DNA of 64,000 bases. Origin: an uncultured Collinsella sp. Its GTDB lineage: Bacteria; Actinomycetota; Coriobacteriia; Coriobacteriales; Coriobacteriaceae. How positions within the stretch are numbered: the stretch's first letter is position 1; each line of letters opens with the position of its first letter. Shown here piece after piece: positions 26,270 to 34,888 of the stretch. The notes under the pieces are model-generated. The model was not told the DNA's origin. It searched no databases and saw nothing but the letters and a program-made list of their open reading frames with translations. The stretch covers positions 1 through 64,000 of the forward strand of contig CAAGEH010000014.1 of assembly GCA_900768795.1 (NCBI GenBank), written 5' to 3'. The position numbers were made by a program, and so were the translations under genes.

Positions 26270-28348
26270 ATGGGTGCTCCCAAAACAGGCAACGTAAGGA
26301 ACGTGGTGCTCGTAGGCCAAGGTGGGGTGGGCAAGACCTCGCTCGCGGAGGCCATGCTCCACCTATCTGGAAAAACGCAGCGTCTTGGTGGCCATGACGG
26401 AACCAAACCGACGCTTGATTACGACCCCGAAGAGGTCAAACGCGAGTTTTCGATTTCAACAACGATTGCGCCCATCGACTGGAAGGGTACCCGCATCAAC
26501 GTGCTCGACGCCCCGTGCTATCCCGATTTTATCGGCGATGCATACGCGGCAATGAGCGTCTGCGAGTCGGCGCTGTTTGTGGTCGACGCCGAAGCTGGCC
26601 CGCAGCCGACCACGGTAAAGCTTTGGTACGCGGCGGAAGACTTGCGTCTTGCGCGCGCCGTGTTCGTTAATCGTCTGTCACGCCCCGAGGCGAACTTTGC
26701 CACCACGATGGCGCTGCTCCAGGAGCGTTTTGGTAACCGCTTGGGTGCCGTGACGCTGCCGTGGGGCGAGGGCGATAAGTTCGACGGCATCATCGACTTG
26801 GTGCGTATGAAGGCGCGCCACTGCAACGGCACCGAGCAAACCGAAAGCGAGATTCCCGAGGAGTTGCGTGTCACGGCAGAAGAGGCACACGATAAACTCT
26901 GCGAGCTTGTTGCCGAGGCGGACGATGAACTCATGATGAAATACCTTGAGGGCGGGCAACTCACGCAGGAGGAGCTGGAAGGCCTGCTCGCCAAGGCGAT
27001 CGCCGAGCGTATTTTCGTGCCGGTGTTTGCCGGGGACTGCATTCGCGAGCAGGGCGTCAACTCGCTCATGGACGACATCGCAACATATTTCCCCGCCCCT
27101 ACAGACTATGGTGAGATGCCGCTCATCGATGGGGACTCGCTCAAGATCTCGAGCGATGATGAGCGCCCGGTCGCCTTTGTCTTCAAAACGCTTGCCGACC
27201 CGCAGCAGGGGCGTATCAGCTTTATCAAGGTGCTCACAGGCACGCTTGAGCCGGGACTCGAGCTCATCAACGCGCGCACGCGCAAGACAGAGCGCTTGGC
27301 ACACCTTTATGTGATGTGCGGTCGCGATATGACCGAGGTCGGGCACGCATATGCTGGCGATATCATCGTGGTTCCCAAGCTCACCGCGGAGACGGGCGAT
27401 ACGCTCTCGATTACCGGTAAGGTCGAGGCGGCGGCATTCAGGTTCCCCAACTCGCAGTACCGCATCGCTATCGAGGCGGAGAATCGCGGCGACGAGGAGA
27501 AGCTCTTCACTTTCATCGAAAAAGCCTGCAAGGCAGATCCGACCATGAGCATCGACCGCGACGAGGAGACCGGTCAGACGATCATCTCCGCTGTGGGAGA
27601 AGCGCAGGTATCGGTGCTGCTCAACAGGCTCGAGGATCGCACGAAAGTCGCGGCACATATCGTGCCGATTCGCATCCCGTATCGCGAGACGATTCGCCGT
27701 GTCGCCAGCGCGCAGGGTCGTCATAAGAAGCAGACAGGTGGCGCAGGACAATACGGTGACTGCTGGCTGCGCGTGGAGCCGCTCTTTGGTCCGGACGGTT
27801 CGAGTGAGGGTTATGAGTTCGGCGACGAAGTTGTGGGTGGACGCATTCCACGTTCGCTGATTCCTGCTGTGGATAAAGGCGTGCAGGAGACCATGAAAGA
27901 TGGCATTATCGCAGGCTATCCGCTTACGGGCATTCGCGTGGTGGTGTATGACGGCTCATATCACAGCGTTGACTCCAATGAGATGGCGTTCCGTGCGGCG
28001 GCTCGCCTGGCACTGCGCAAGGCATGTGCCGAGGCAGACCCCGTGGTGCTCGAGCCCATGGAGGAGATAACCGTGACGATTCCCGAAAGCTACGCGGGCG
28101 CCGTTATGGGTGACATTTCGGCTTCGCGTGGCCGTGTGAGCGGCATGGATGCCGACGAGCGCGGTGATACCGTGATCACGGCGGTGGCGCCGTTGGCCGA
28201 GCTGGTGGACTACAGCACACGTCTGCGTTCGATTACGCGCGGGACCGGCGACTTCACGATGAAGCCTGCAGGTTACGAACAGGTTCCGCATGACGTGCAG
28301 GCGAAGCTTGTTGAGCGCTACGAGGAGGGTCGCGCACAAGGTAGATAA
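26270..28348 (+). CDS. elongation factor G-like protein (EF-G2/FusA2 type)
   Basis: Five-domain EF-G paralogue, 692 aa. P-loop GQGGVGKT is at 16-23. The region after switch I, FSISTTIAPIDWKG, resembles the actinobacterial EF-G2 group. The G3 motif reads DAPCYPDF at 80-87, where EF-G has D-T-P-G, and the G4 position reads NRLS at 134-137 instead of NKMD. Domains II to V follow with normal EF-G spacing, including the domain IV segment QTGGAGQYGDCWL. ATG 26270 has SD AAGGAGG. The group is not needed for translocation in studied relatives and its role is poorly defined. The altered motifs suggest weak or non-GTP nucleotide use. Confidence 0.9.
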   Translation: MGAPKTGNVRNVVLVGQGGVGKTSLAEAMLHLSGKTQRLGGHDGTKPTLDYDPEEVKREFSISTTIAPIDWKGTRINVLDAPCYPDFIGDAYAAMSVCESALFVVDAEAGPQPTTVKLWYAAEDLRLARAVFVNRLSRPEANFATTMALLQERFGNRLGAVTLPWGEGDKFDGIIDLVRMKARHCNGTEQTESEIPEELRVTAEEAHDKLCELVAEADDELMMKYLEGGQLTQEELEGLLAKAIAERIFVPVFAGDCIREQGVNSLMDDIATYFPAPTDYGEMPLIDGDSLKISSDDERPVAFVFKTLADPQQGRISFIKVLTGTLEPGLELINARTRKTERLAHLYVMCGRDMTEVGHAYAGDIIVVPKLTAETGDTLSITGKVEAAAFRFPNSQYRIAIEAENRGDEEKLFTFIEKACKADPTMSIDRDEETGQTIISAVGEAQVSVLLNRLEDRTKVAAHIVPIRIPYRETIRRVASAQGRHKKQTGGAGQYGDCWLRVEPLFGPDGSSEGYEFGDEVVGGRIPRSLIPAVDKGVQETMKDGIIAGYPLTGIRVVVYDGSYHSVDSNEMAFRAAARLALRKACAEADPVVLEPMEEITVTIPESYAGAVMGDISASRGRVSGMDADERGDTVITAVAPLAELVDYSTRLRSITRGTGDFTMKPAGYEQVPHDVQAKLVERYEEGRAQGR

Positions 28349-28402
28349 GCGGCCCAGCGCTTCGGTTCAGAGTTTTCTCGCTCTGATGATGCGGGTTGAT
28401 TA

Positions 28403-28438
28403 AGCGCCTCGTTCGGTTTGATTATCGGGCGGGGCGCT
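28403..28438 (+). terminator. weak hairpin after the EF-G-like gene
   Basis: AGCGCCTC (28403-28410) pairs with GGGGCGCT (28431-28438) with one G-U pair and a long loop. The T tract after it is short, so termination is only possible. Confidence 0.4.
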
Positions 28439-28610
28439 CGTTTGTGCTGCGAGGGACGCTTCGTTGTACGTTGCTGCCGCACCCGTTCTGTCAAGAATTT
28501 GAGCGGAGGACAAAACGTCCGTATGGTATCGTCGCCGGTACTTTAATCTGACTTATGGCGAAATGGAGTAGATGGGTCGGCGATATGCCGGTCGGAAAAT
28601 GAGGACGATG

Positions 28611-29258
28611 ATGATTCAAGCGGTGCTATTCGATATGGACGGAACGCTTATCGATACCGAGCGCTTGGGTATTGTCGCATGGAATAAAACCGCCGACGAA
28701 TATGGCGTCGACCTGCCGCTCTCTGTGATTAAATCCTTTATCGGCCACAATCGCGAAGACGTTCTCTCCCTGTGTGCCGCGCATGTGGGGTCTGACGATC
28801 TGGCGCTCAAGCTCTATGATCACCATCGTGAATACGAGCATGCATGGGTCACGACGAAGCTCACGACCAAGGACGGTGCCCATGAGTGCCTGCGTGCCCT
28901 GCGCGACACGGGATATCAACTCGAGCTCGTCACGTCGTCTAATTCGCGTACCGCCGAGCGCAATCTTCGCCAGTTCAATTTGCGCGATTACTTCCCGGTA
29001 ATGACCTGCGGAGAAGAGGCGGAAAACGGAAAACCCGCCCCTGACATCTATCTTATGGCTGCAAAAAAACTCGGTCTCGCTCCCGAGGTCTGCGCGGTCG
29101 TAGAGGATTCAATCAATGGTGCAAAATCGGGCATTTCCGCAGGCATGCACACATTTGTCGTCCCCGATATGGTCGAGCTCCCTGCCGATGTGATTGATGC
29201 CTGCGCGGGAGTGCTTGATTCCCTGCACGAGCTTCCCGCCGCAATCGAGGCGATGTAG
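28611..29258 (+). CDS. HAD-superfamily sugar-phosphate phosphatase (beta-phosphoglucomutase-like)
   Basis: HAD hydrolase of subfamily IA with a helical cap. FDMDGTLIDTE gives the nucleophile Asp8 and acid/base Asp10. TSSNSRTAERNL is motif II, KPAPDIYLMAAKKLGL motif III and VVEDSINGAKSGISAGM motif IV. This pattern fits phosphoglycolate phosphatase, beta-phosphoglucomutase and 2-deoxyglucose-6-phosphatase relatives. ATG 28611 is the third of several nearby ATGs and has GAGG six bases upstream; upstream starts at 28572-28608 are possible. It converges on a LacI-type regulator. Substrate unknown; 215 aa is normal. Confidence 0.88.
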   Translation: MIQAVLFDMDGTLIDTERLGIVAWNKTADEYGVDLPLSVIKSFIGHNREDVLSLCAAHVGSDDLALKLYDHHREYEHAWVTTKLTTKDGAHECLRALRDTGYQLELVTSSNSRTAERNLRQFNLRDYFPVMTCGEEAENGKPAPDIYLMAAKKLGLAPEVCAVVEDSINGAKSGISAGMHTFVVPDMVELPADVIDACAGVLDSLHELPAAIEAM

Positions 29259-29371
29259 CGGGTCTGTGCCCTGCCTTGTTGCGCCTGGCGAATGACTTTG
29301 CCGGGCATTGTTCTTTGCTGCGAACCAACCGATCGGATTGATTTTGCAAAGCGGTCGATGCGGGCATCAAG

Positions 29372-30490
29372 CTAGAGATACGACCCCAGGTTGAGGTCCT
29401 GCGAAGAGGACTTGCTGCCGCTTGCGGTGCTCGCGCGTTCAAGCAAAAACGGGCGTACGAGCTCCTGATGATTCTCGTCGCCATCGGGTTGGCGTAGCGT
29501 CGTGATCGGTGTTCCGTGAGCGCCTGCATGTACGAAGGCGCTGCTCGGCTCGGCATTTTGGCTATCAATCTGTTCCATAAGCAGTTGCACGCCCTTACGG
29601 CCGATTTCGTAGCCCGGCGGTGCAACCGTGGTCATGGGGACGCGTCCATTCCAGGCAAGCGGATTACCATCGCAACCTGCTATTTTAATATCTCCGGGAA
29701 CGGAAAGCCCATTTTGAATCACGCCGGCTATGGCTCCCGCCGCAAGTACATCGGTGAGCGCGATGATGAAGTCGGGGCGTTCGTCAGCGTTGCGTTGAGC
29801 GAGTTGTACGCCCAGGCTAAAACCGTCTGCCGCCGTGTTCCATTCGCCTGCATCGATAATCTCGAGCTGAATTTCGGGGTGCTGTCCAATTGTGGCACGA
29901 ATGCCGTCAATACGTAGATTGAGCTGCGTAAATGCCGATCTGCCAATAACTGCAACGTGTGATGCCCCGCACGTGATGGCGTGTTCGGCGATGATGCGCC
30001 CCTGTGCAATGTTGTCTGCAGCGACATAATATCCAGGCAGGTCGCAATGGATATCGAGATACACCGTCGGAATCGACGAATCGGTGCGCGGCGGCGTCCA
30101 GTCGTTCGATGTCATCGGCTGCACGAGTACGCCCGACATCTGCGTGCCCATGAAGTATCGAAGATAGTGATCCTCGAGGATGTCGTTGTTGTCGGCGTTT
30201 GCGATAAGTAGGTCGTAGCCGTGCTTGCGCGCCTCGTTATGAGCTCCGCTAGCTATCTGCAGGGAAAGGCCGTGATCAAGGCGGGGGAGGACCAGACCGA
30301 ATGATTTGTTTTGTCCGCCGGCAAGCTGGCGAGCGCTCTGATTGGGCAGATAGCCGAGGCGCCGGATCGTATCGTTGATGATCTTGAGCGTGTCGGGGCG
30401 CACTTTTTCGGGATGGTTGAGTGCGTTCGAAACCGTGCCGAGCGACACTCCCGCCTCGTGTGCGATATCGCTGATTTTGACTTTTGCCAT
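29372..30490 (-). CDS. LacI family transcriptional regulator
   Basis: Carbohydrate-responsive repressor. The N-terminal HTH (residues 2-48) reads AKVKISDIAHEAGVSLGTVS followed by NALNHPEKV and the hinge helix RRLGYLPNQSARQLAGG. The rest is a periplasmic-binding-protein-like effector domain with QPMTSNDW, YVAADNIAQGR and ALTDVLAAGAIAG segments. The C-terminal 30 residues are a Ser-rich extension. ATG 30490 has SD GGGAG at six bases; an in-frame ATG at 30523 overlaps an operator and is unlikely. Two palindromic operators lie in its own promoter, so it is probably autoregulated. No sugar enzyme is divergent from it, so its effector is unknown. Confidence 0.93.
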   Translation of the reverse strand: MAKVKISDIAHEAGVSLGTVSNALNHPEKVRPDTLKIINDTIRRLGYLPNQSARQLAGGQNKSFGLVLPRLDHGLSLQIASGAHNEARKHGYDLLIANADNNDILEDHYLRYFMGTQMSGVLVQPMTSNDWTPPRTDSSIPTVYLDIHCDLPGYYVAADNIAQGRIIAEHAITCGASHVAVIGRSAFTQLNLRIDGIRATIGQHPEIQLEIIDAGEWNTAADGFSLGVQLAQRNADERPDFIIALTDVLAAGAIAGVIQNGLSVPGDIKIAGCDGNPLAWNGRVPMTTVAPPGYEIGRKGVQLLMEQIDSQNAEPSSAFVHAGAHGTPITTLRQPDGDENHQELVRPFLLERASTASGSKSSSQDLNLGSYL

Positions 30491-30508
30491 AACGGACTCC
30501 CGTTGGAA

Positions 30509-30557
30509 TTGAAAACGCTTCAATTTTAGCAGGCTCCAAAAATAGCAAGCGTTTCAA
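30509..30557 (-). promoter_or_regulatory. two LacI-type operators upstream of the LacI gene
   Basis: TTGAAAACGCTTCAA (30509-30523) and AAGCGTTTCAA (30547-30557) both carry the CG-centred palindrome typical of LacI-family sites. They sit 19-67 bases upstream of the start, consistent with autorepression. Confidence 0.65.
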
Positions 30558-30721
30558 CTTGTTCAAACGATATTCGCAAGCTAGGAGTCATGGGGCTTTT
30601 TGGCTAAATACCCGTCCGTTTCTGGTAAAACGGGTCGCAATCCCGATATCCGAGGTTCGTGCGCTATGCAAAAACGTCTAGAATAAATGCACCTTATTGT
30701 GTCGGTTGAAAGGTTTTAATA

Positions 30722-31603
30722 ATGAGTCATTCCGTTTCACGCCGTGACTTTATCGGCCTTGTTGCCGGCGGTGCCATGCTCGCGGTCGCCGGCTGCTCCT
30801 CTGAGGGCGCAGGCAAAGGTTCCGCTGGCTCTGCTGCCGCCAGCGCTTCAAGCGATATCAAGGGCGAGAAACTCACCTTTGTTGGCGACGATGCCTTCGC
30901 GCCGTATCGTTTTATCGACACCAAGTCCGGTAAAAAGCATAAGGTTGATGGTCTCGATATCGCCGTTACCAATGAAATGAAAAAGCGCCTGGGCTTTAGC
31001 TACAAGTTCGAGGCACAACAGTTTGCCGCAACGCTCGCTTCTATCGAGGGCGACGACAAGGCATTCACGATGGCAATGAGCTCGAACCCCGAGCGCGAGA
31101 AAACCTACGACTTCACACGCGGCTACTACCAGCCGCTCGTCGGCGTGCTCACCAAGGGCGGTGACGCCATCAAGTCCGTCAAGGATCTTAAGGGCAAGTC
31201 CATCGCGTGCACTACGGGCACCGTTCAGAACAAGTTCATCACCGCCGTTATGCTTGATGCCGATATCCACACGTACGATGGTGGCGACCAATGCCTGCAG
31301 GAGGTCCTTGCCGGCCGCGTCGATGCCTACCTTTGCGATGGTGCCGAGGGACAGTCCATGCGCGATGCAAACGACGGCCTGGTGCTCGGTCTGCTCGACC
31401 GTTCCGAGACCAAGGACCACGTGGGCGTCTACCGTTTGATGGCCAAGAAGGACGCCGACTTTGTCGAGGCTCTCGACGCGTGCATCGGAGAGATGCTCAA
31501 GGATGGCACGATCGATAAGTACATCAAGAAGTATGTCGGAGCCGACTTCATGTGGAACGGCGATTTCTCTGCTGCGGGCAATTCCACGGTTTCCAAGAAG
31601 TAG
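30722..31603 (+). CDS. ABC transporter substrate-binding lipoprotein (Tat type)
   Basis: Second polar amino-acid-type receptor. Twin-arginine motif SRRDFIGLVAGG, hydrophobic core and lipobox AVAGC near residue 25 predict a Tat-exported lipoprotein. A Ser/Ala-rich linker leads to an SBP_bac_3 fold: FVGDDAFAPYRF near 53, VDGLDIAVTNEMKKRLGF near 74, and MSSNPEREKTYDFTRGYYQP near 118. At 293 aa the length is normal. A possible -10, TAGAAT, lies at 30679-30684. The permease follows 42 bases downstream, but no ATPase gene is adjacent. Ligand unknown. Confidence 0.9.
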   Translation: MSHSVSRRDFIGLVAGGAMLAVAGCSSEGAGKGSAGSAAASASSDIKGEKLTFVGDDAFAPYRFIDTKSGKKHKVDGLDIAVTNEMKKRLGFSYKFEAQQFAATLASIEGDDKAFTMAMSSNPEREKTYDFTRGYYQPLVGVLTKGGDAIKSVKDLKGKSIACTTGTVQNKFITAVMLDADIHTYDGGDQCLQEVLAGRVDAYLCDGAEGQSMRDANDGLVLGLLDRSETKDHVGVYRLMAKKDADFVEALDACIGEMLKDGTIDKYIKKYVGADFMWNGDFSAAGNSTVSKK

Positions 31604-31645
31604 TTTCGCTCTATTTTCGCGTAACGTGCGGGCTGAGGCGTAACC

Positions 31646-32293
31646 ATGAAGTTTGACCTGATAGAACCATATCTGCCGATGTTCCTTAGCGGTTTGGCCG
31701 TGACCTGTGAGGTTACGGCTACCGCTTTGGTCATTGCGTTTGCGCTCGGTTTTATCATCGCCGTGCTCAAAGTCGTGCCGTTACGCTCGCTCCGCGCGCT
31801 GCTCGATTTTTACACGTCGATTTTTCGCGGCGTTCCGCTTATCGTGTTGCTGTTCATGGCGTATTTTGCGACGCCGCAGCTCACGGGTTTTAAAATCACG
31901 ATGTTTGCCGCCGGAGCCCTCACGCTCGGCCTCAATGGTTCTGCCACGGTTTCGGAAACAGTGCGCGGCGGAATCATGGGCGTCGATCTCGGGCAGTACG
32001 ATGCGGCGCGGGCGCTTGGCGTGGGCTATGTGCCCATGATGCGCAAGATTATCGTGCCGCAGGCCATGCGCTCGGTTGCTCCCGCCCTGGTCAACGAGGT
32101 CATCACGGTTCTCAAGAGCTCTTCGCTCGTGGCAACCATCGGTTTGATGGACATGATGCGCGCCGCTCAGAGCGTGCAGGCGCTTACGTACCGTGCGTTT
32201 GAGCCGTTCATGCTTGTTGCTCTTGTGTATTACGTAATCGTGATGTGCCTTGTTGCCGTGGGCAACAAGCTTGAGCAGAGGGCGCGCGCGTAG
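31646..32293 (+). CDS. amino-acid ABC transporter permease
   Basis: HisM/GlnP-family channel subunit with about five helices. It has the N-terminal FLSGLAVTCEVTATALVIAF segment, the cytoplasmic IFRGVPLIVLLF, and an EAA-type loop GQYDAARALGVG. The 215-residue length is typical. It forms a two-gene unit with the binding protein upstream. Neither side has an ATPase, so it must borrow one; the ATPase at 25131-25895 is the nearest candidate. No clear terminator follows. Confidence 0.88.
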   Translation: MKFDLIEPYLPMFLSGLAVTCEVTATALVIAFALGFIIAVLKVVPLRSLRALLDFYTSIFRGVPLIVLLFMAYFATPQLTGFKITMFAAGALTLGLNGSATVSETVRGGIMGVDLGQYDAARALGVGYVPMMRKIIVPQAMRSVAPALVNEVITVLKSSSLVATIGLMDMMRAAQSVQALTYRAFEPFMLVALVYYVIVMCLVAVGNKLEQRARA

Positions 32294-32481
32294 CCGGTGC
32301 ACGCGCCTGGCCGACATGCGTTCACTCATCGGACAATTATCTGCGTGCGTGCCTGCTTGCAATTTGCGAATCAAAAGAATTTTTTTGCGGATTAAAACAG
32401 GCACACGCTCTCTACCTGTGTGTCCGTTGCAAATTAGATGCCAATTCGCCAACTGGTATTAAATCTGAATAACCACTAGTT

Positions 32482-32511
32482 TTGTGGAGAGTGCGCATGC
32501 TCTATTAAAAT
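32482..32511 (+). promoter_or_regulatory. candidate glmS promoter
   Basis: TTGTGG (32482-32487), an 18-base spacer and TAAAAT (32506-32511) give a 5' leader of about 105 bases before glmS. The rest of 32294-32624 is AT-rich with small hairpins. The conserved core of a glmS ribozyme was not seen. Confidence 0.45.
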
Positions 32512-32624
32512 GGTCATCTATGTAGCGCATGGGCTATGGGTCTGCTTGTTCAATTAGCTTATCTACCTGCGGATTGCATAGTCGGTGCTACTTGTTCTTG
32601 CACACCAGACCGAAAGGATTCGTT

Positions 32625-34472
32625 ATGTGCGGAATTGTTGGCTACACCGGTTCGGATATCGCCAAGGATATTCTCGTTTCCGGGCTCAAACGCATGGAGT
32701 ATCGCGGTTATGACTCCGCGGGCGTTGCGCTTGAGGCTACCGAAGGTGACCAGACGCGTCTCGATGTGATCCGTCGCGTTGGCAAGGTCGCCGGACTTGA
32801 ATCTGAACTTCAAAAGGTCGATGCCGATTCCACGTGTGGAATCGGCCACACGCGCTGGGCAACGCATGGCAAACCCTCTGTTGCCAATGCGCATCCGCAT
32901 ACGAGCTGCGACGGTCGTATCGCTATCGTTCACAACGGCATCATCGAGAACTTTGCCGAGCTGCGCGAGGAGCTCGAGGGCCGCGGGCATGTCTTCAAAT
33001 CCGAGACCGACACCGAGGTCTTTGTCCACCTCATCGAGGAGGCCTATGCAGAGGAGCATGACCTTGTTGCCGCTGTTCGCGAGGCTTGCATCCATGTCGT
33101 AGGCGCCTACGGTCTTGCCGCGGTTTGCGCCGATGAGCCGGGCGTAATCGCAGTCGCCCGTAAGGACTCGCCGATCGTCATCGGTCGCGGCGAGCACGGT
33201 TCGTATGTTGCTTCTGACGTCATCGCACTCATCGATGCCACGCGTGACGTTGTGATGCTCGAGGACGGTCAGTTCGCCAAGCTCACGCCCGAGGGAATCG
33301 AATATACCGATGCTGGGGGCAATACCATTACGCCCAAGATTACCCATATCGATTGGAATCTCGATATGGCCGAAAAGGGCGGTTACCCCGACTTCATGCT
33401 CAAGGAGATTCACGAGCAGCCGCGCGTCGTGCGCGATACGCTTGTGGGCCGCATGAGCGCTAACGGTGAGCTCAATATCGACGAGCTCGGCCTTTCGTTT
33501 GAGGAGCTCAATTTTGTCGACCGCGTTTACGTGATTGCATGCGGCACCTCTTATCATGCCGGCCTTGTTGCCAAGAACATGATCGAGGCCTGGGCACGCA
33601 TCCCGACAGAGGTGGAGGCCGCGAGCGAGTTCCGCTATCGTGACCCGATCATCACCCCGTCCACGCTCGTTGTTGCCGTGAGCCAGTCCGGCGAGACCGC
33701 TGATACGCTCGCCGCCATTCGCGATGCCCGTATCAAGGGTGCCAAGGTCTTCGGCATCACCAACGTCGTGGGCAGCCCCGTTGCGCGTGAATCCGACGGC
33801 GTTATCTACACCAAGGCAAACAAAGAGATCGCCGTCGCTTCGACCAAGAGCTTCATCGGCCAGGTCGTGAGCTTGACACTGCTCGCGCTTCTGCTCGCTC
33901 AGGTTAAGTATCGCTTGACTACCAAGCAGGCACGCGTGCTCTATCACGAGATAGGCGATACCGCCGACCAGATCCAGTGGATTATGGACACCCAGGGCGA
34001 CGCCATCCACGAGGCCGCCGAGGCATGCAAGGATGCTGAGTCCGCGCTGTTCGTCGGCCGCGGTATGGGTGCTGCCATCAGCTACGAGGGCGCTCTCAAG
34101 CTCAAGGAGGTCAGCTATCTGCACGCTGAGGCATATGCTGCCGGCGAGATGAAGCATGGCCCCATCGCATTGATCGAGCCGGGCTTCCCCGTAATCGCTA
34201 TCACCACCAAGAGCCCCACCTACGACAAGACGGTTTCGAACCTCATGGAGTGCAAGGCGCGCGGTGCCGAGATTATCGTTATCGCCACCGAGGGCGACGA
34301 GGATATCAAGCAGATTGCCGATCACGTGATTTACGTGCCCAAGGTTCGCGACATCTTTAGCGCGATCACCGCAACGGTGCCGCTGCAGCTGCTCGCGCGT
34401 GACGTCGCGTTGATGCGCGGTTGCGATGTCGACCAGCCCCGCAACCTCGCCAAGAGCGTTACGGTCGAGTAG
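32625..34472 (+). CDS. glmS: glutamine-fructose-6-phosphate aminotransferase (isomerizing)
   Basis: Makes glucosamine 6-phosphate from fructose 6-phosphate and glutamine, the first step to UDP-GlcNAc and peptidoglycan. After Met removal Cys2 is the N-terminal nucleophile (MCGIVGYTG). GHTRWATHG near 71 and HNGIIENF near 104 belong to the glutaminase. Two SIS domains follow, with CGTSYHAG near 306, SQSGETADT near 352 and [21 protein letters not shown] split around the active-site glutamate near 497. Lys in LAKSVTVE ends the protein as in all GlmS. ATG 32625 has SD GAAAGGA; the upstream frame is unsupported. Length 615 aa is standard. Confidence 0.97.
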   Translation: MCGIVGYTGSDIAKDILVSGLKRMEYRGYDSAGVALEATEGDQTRLDVIRRVGKVAGLESELQKVDADSTCGIGHTRWATHGKPSVANAHPHTSCDGRIAIVHNGIIENFAELREELEGRGHVFKSETDTEVFVHLIEEAYAEEHDLVAAVREACIHVVGAYGLAAVCADEPGVIAVARKDSPIVIGRGEHGSYVASDVIALIDATRDVVMLEDGQFAKLTPEGIEYTDAGGNTITPKITHIDWNLDMAEKGGYPDFMLKEIHEQPRVVRDTLVGRMSANGELNIDELGLSFEELNFVDRVYVIACGTSYHAGLVAKNMIEAWARIPTEVEAASEFRYRDPIITPSTLVVAVSQSGETADTLAAIRDARIKGAKVFGITNVVGSPVARESDGVIYTKANKEIAVASTKSFIGQVVSLTLLALLLAQVKYRLTTKQARVLYHEIGDTADQIQWIMDTQGDAIHEAAEACKDAESALFVGRGMGAAISYEGALKLKEVSYLHAEAYAAGEMKHGPIALIEPGFPVIAITTKSPTYDKTVSNLMECKARGAEIIVIATEGDEDIKQIADHVIYVPKVRDIFSAITATVPLQLLARDVALMRGCDVDQPRNLAKSVTVE

Positions 34473-34557
34473 CAGGACACGTTGCCGGCAACATAGACCG
34501 AGCTGCGGTCTTTGACTCGAGGTTTCCGGTTTATGCGGCGGCGATGGGGCCGAATCG

Positions 34558-34590
34558 AGGACGCCTTCCCATGTGGAAGGCGTCCTTCTT
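34558..34590 (+). terminator. intrinsic terminator after glmS
   Basis: A 12-bp stem (34558-34569 with 34575-34586) and a 5-base loop, followed by a T-rich tail interrupted by one C. Confidence 0.85.
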
Positions 34591-34690
34591 TTCTATTGGC
34601 CGACTATGGGCCGAGCATCGTTCGGTGGCAACGTTATCGCGAGCGAATCGCTCGCCTACCGTTCGGTTTTTGGAAAAGCGGCAAGAAAAA

Positions 34691-34721
34691 GCGCCCGGGG
34701 AAGGAATCCGGGCGCGTTTTT
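34691..34721. terminator. second, bidirectional-looking terminator
   Basis: GCGCCCGG (34691-34698) pairs with CCGGGCGC (34708-34715), with TTTTT at 34717-34721 and an A run at 34686-34690. It insulates the next gene. Nothing coding was recognised between the two terminators. Confidence 0.8.
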
Positions 34722-34822
34722 AACTAGGGCCCTGGTGGCTAAAAGCTTGTCCGCAGGTTAATACGAAGCCAGAAGAGCCTATGTTTGCCCCGCCAGGATG
34801 GCGATGCGGGACAGCAACTATA

Positions 34823-34852
34823 TTGCCTGAGCATAGACGCATGCCCTATACT
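34823..34852 (+). promoter_or_regulatory. candidate promoter of the AAA+/Fis regulator
   Basis: TTGCCT (34823-34828), an 18-base spacer and TATACT (34847-34852). Transcription would begin near 34859, which argues against start codons at 34781 and 34841. Confidence 0.5.
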
Positions 34853-34888
34853 CACACCTATGAAATAACGTTCAATTTTGAAACAGTG

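Noticed and set aside
32294..32624. Possible glmS ribozyme in the glmS leader
   Set aside because: The conserved catalytic-core sequences were not found and the leader is too AT-rich and short of the expected helices.
32559..34325. 588-codon minus-strand frame opposite glmS
   Set aside because: Antisense shadow; glmS on the plus strand is unambiguous.
34421..34761. Three small plus-strand frames after glmS
   Set aside because: They run through two intrinsic terminators and lack ribosome-binding sites.
34781..34888. Longer N-terminus of the AAA+/Fis regulator
   Set aside because: A TTGCCT-18-TATACT promoter lies inside it, and the residues look unlike a conserved domain; kept only as an alternative start.
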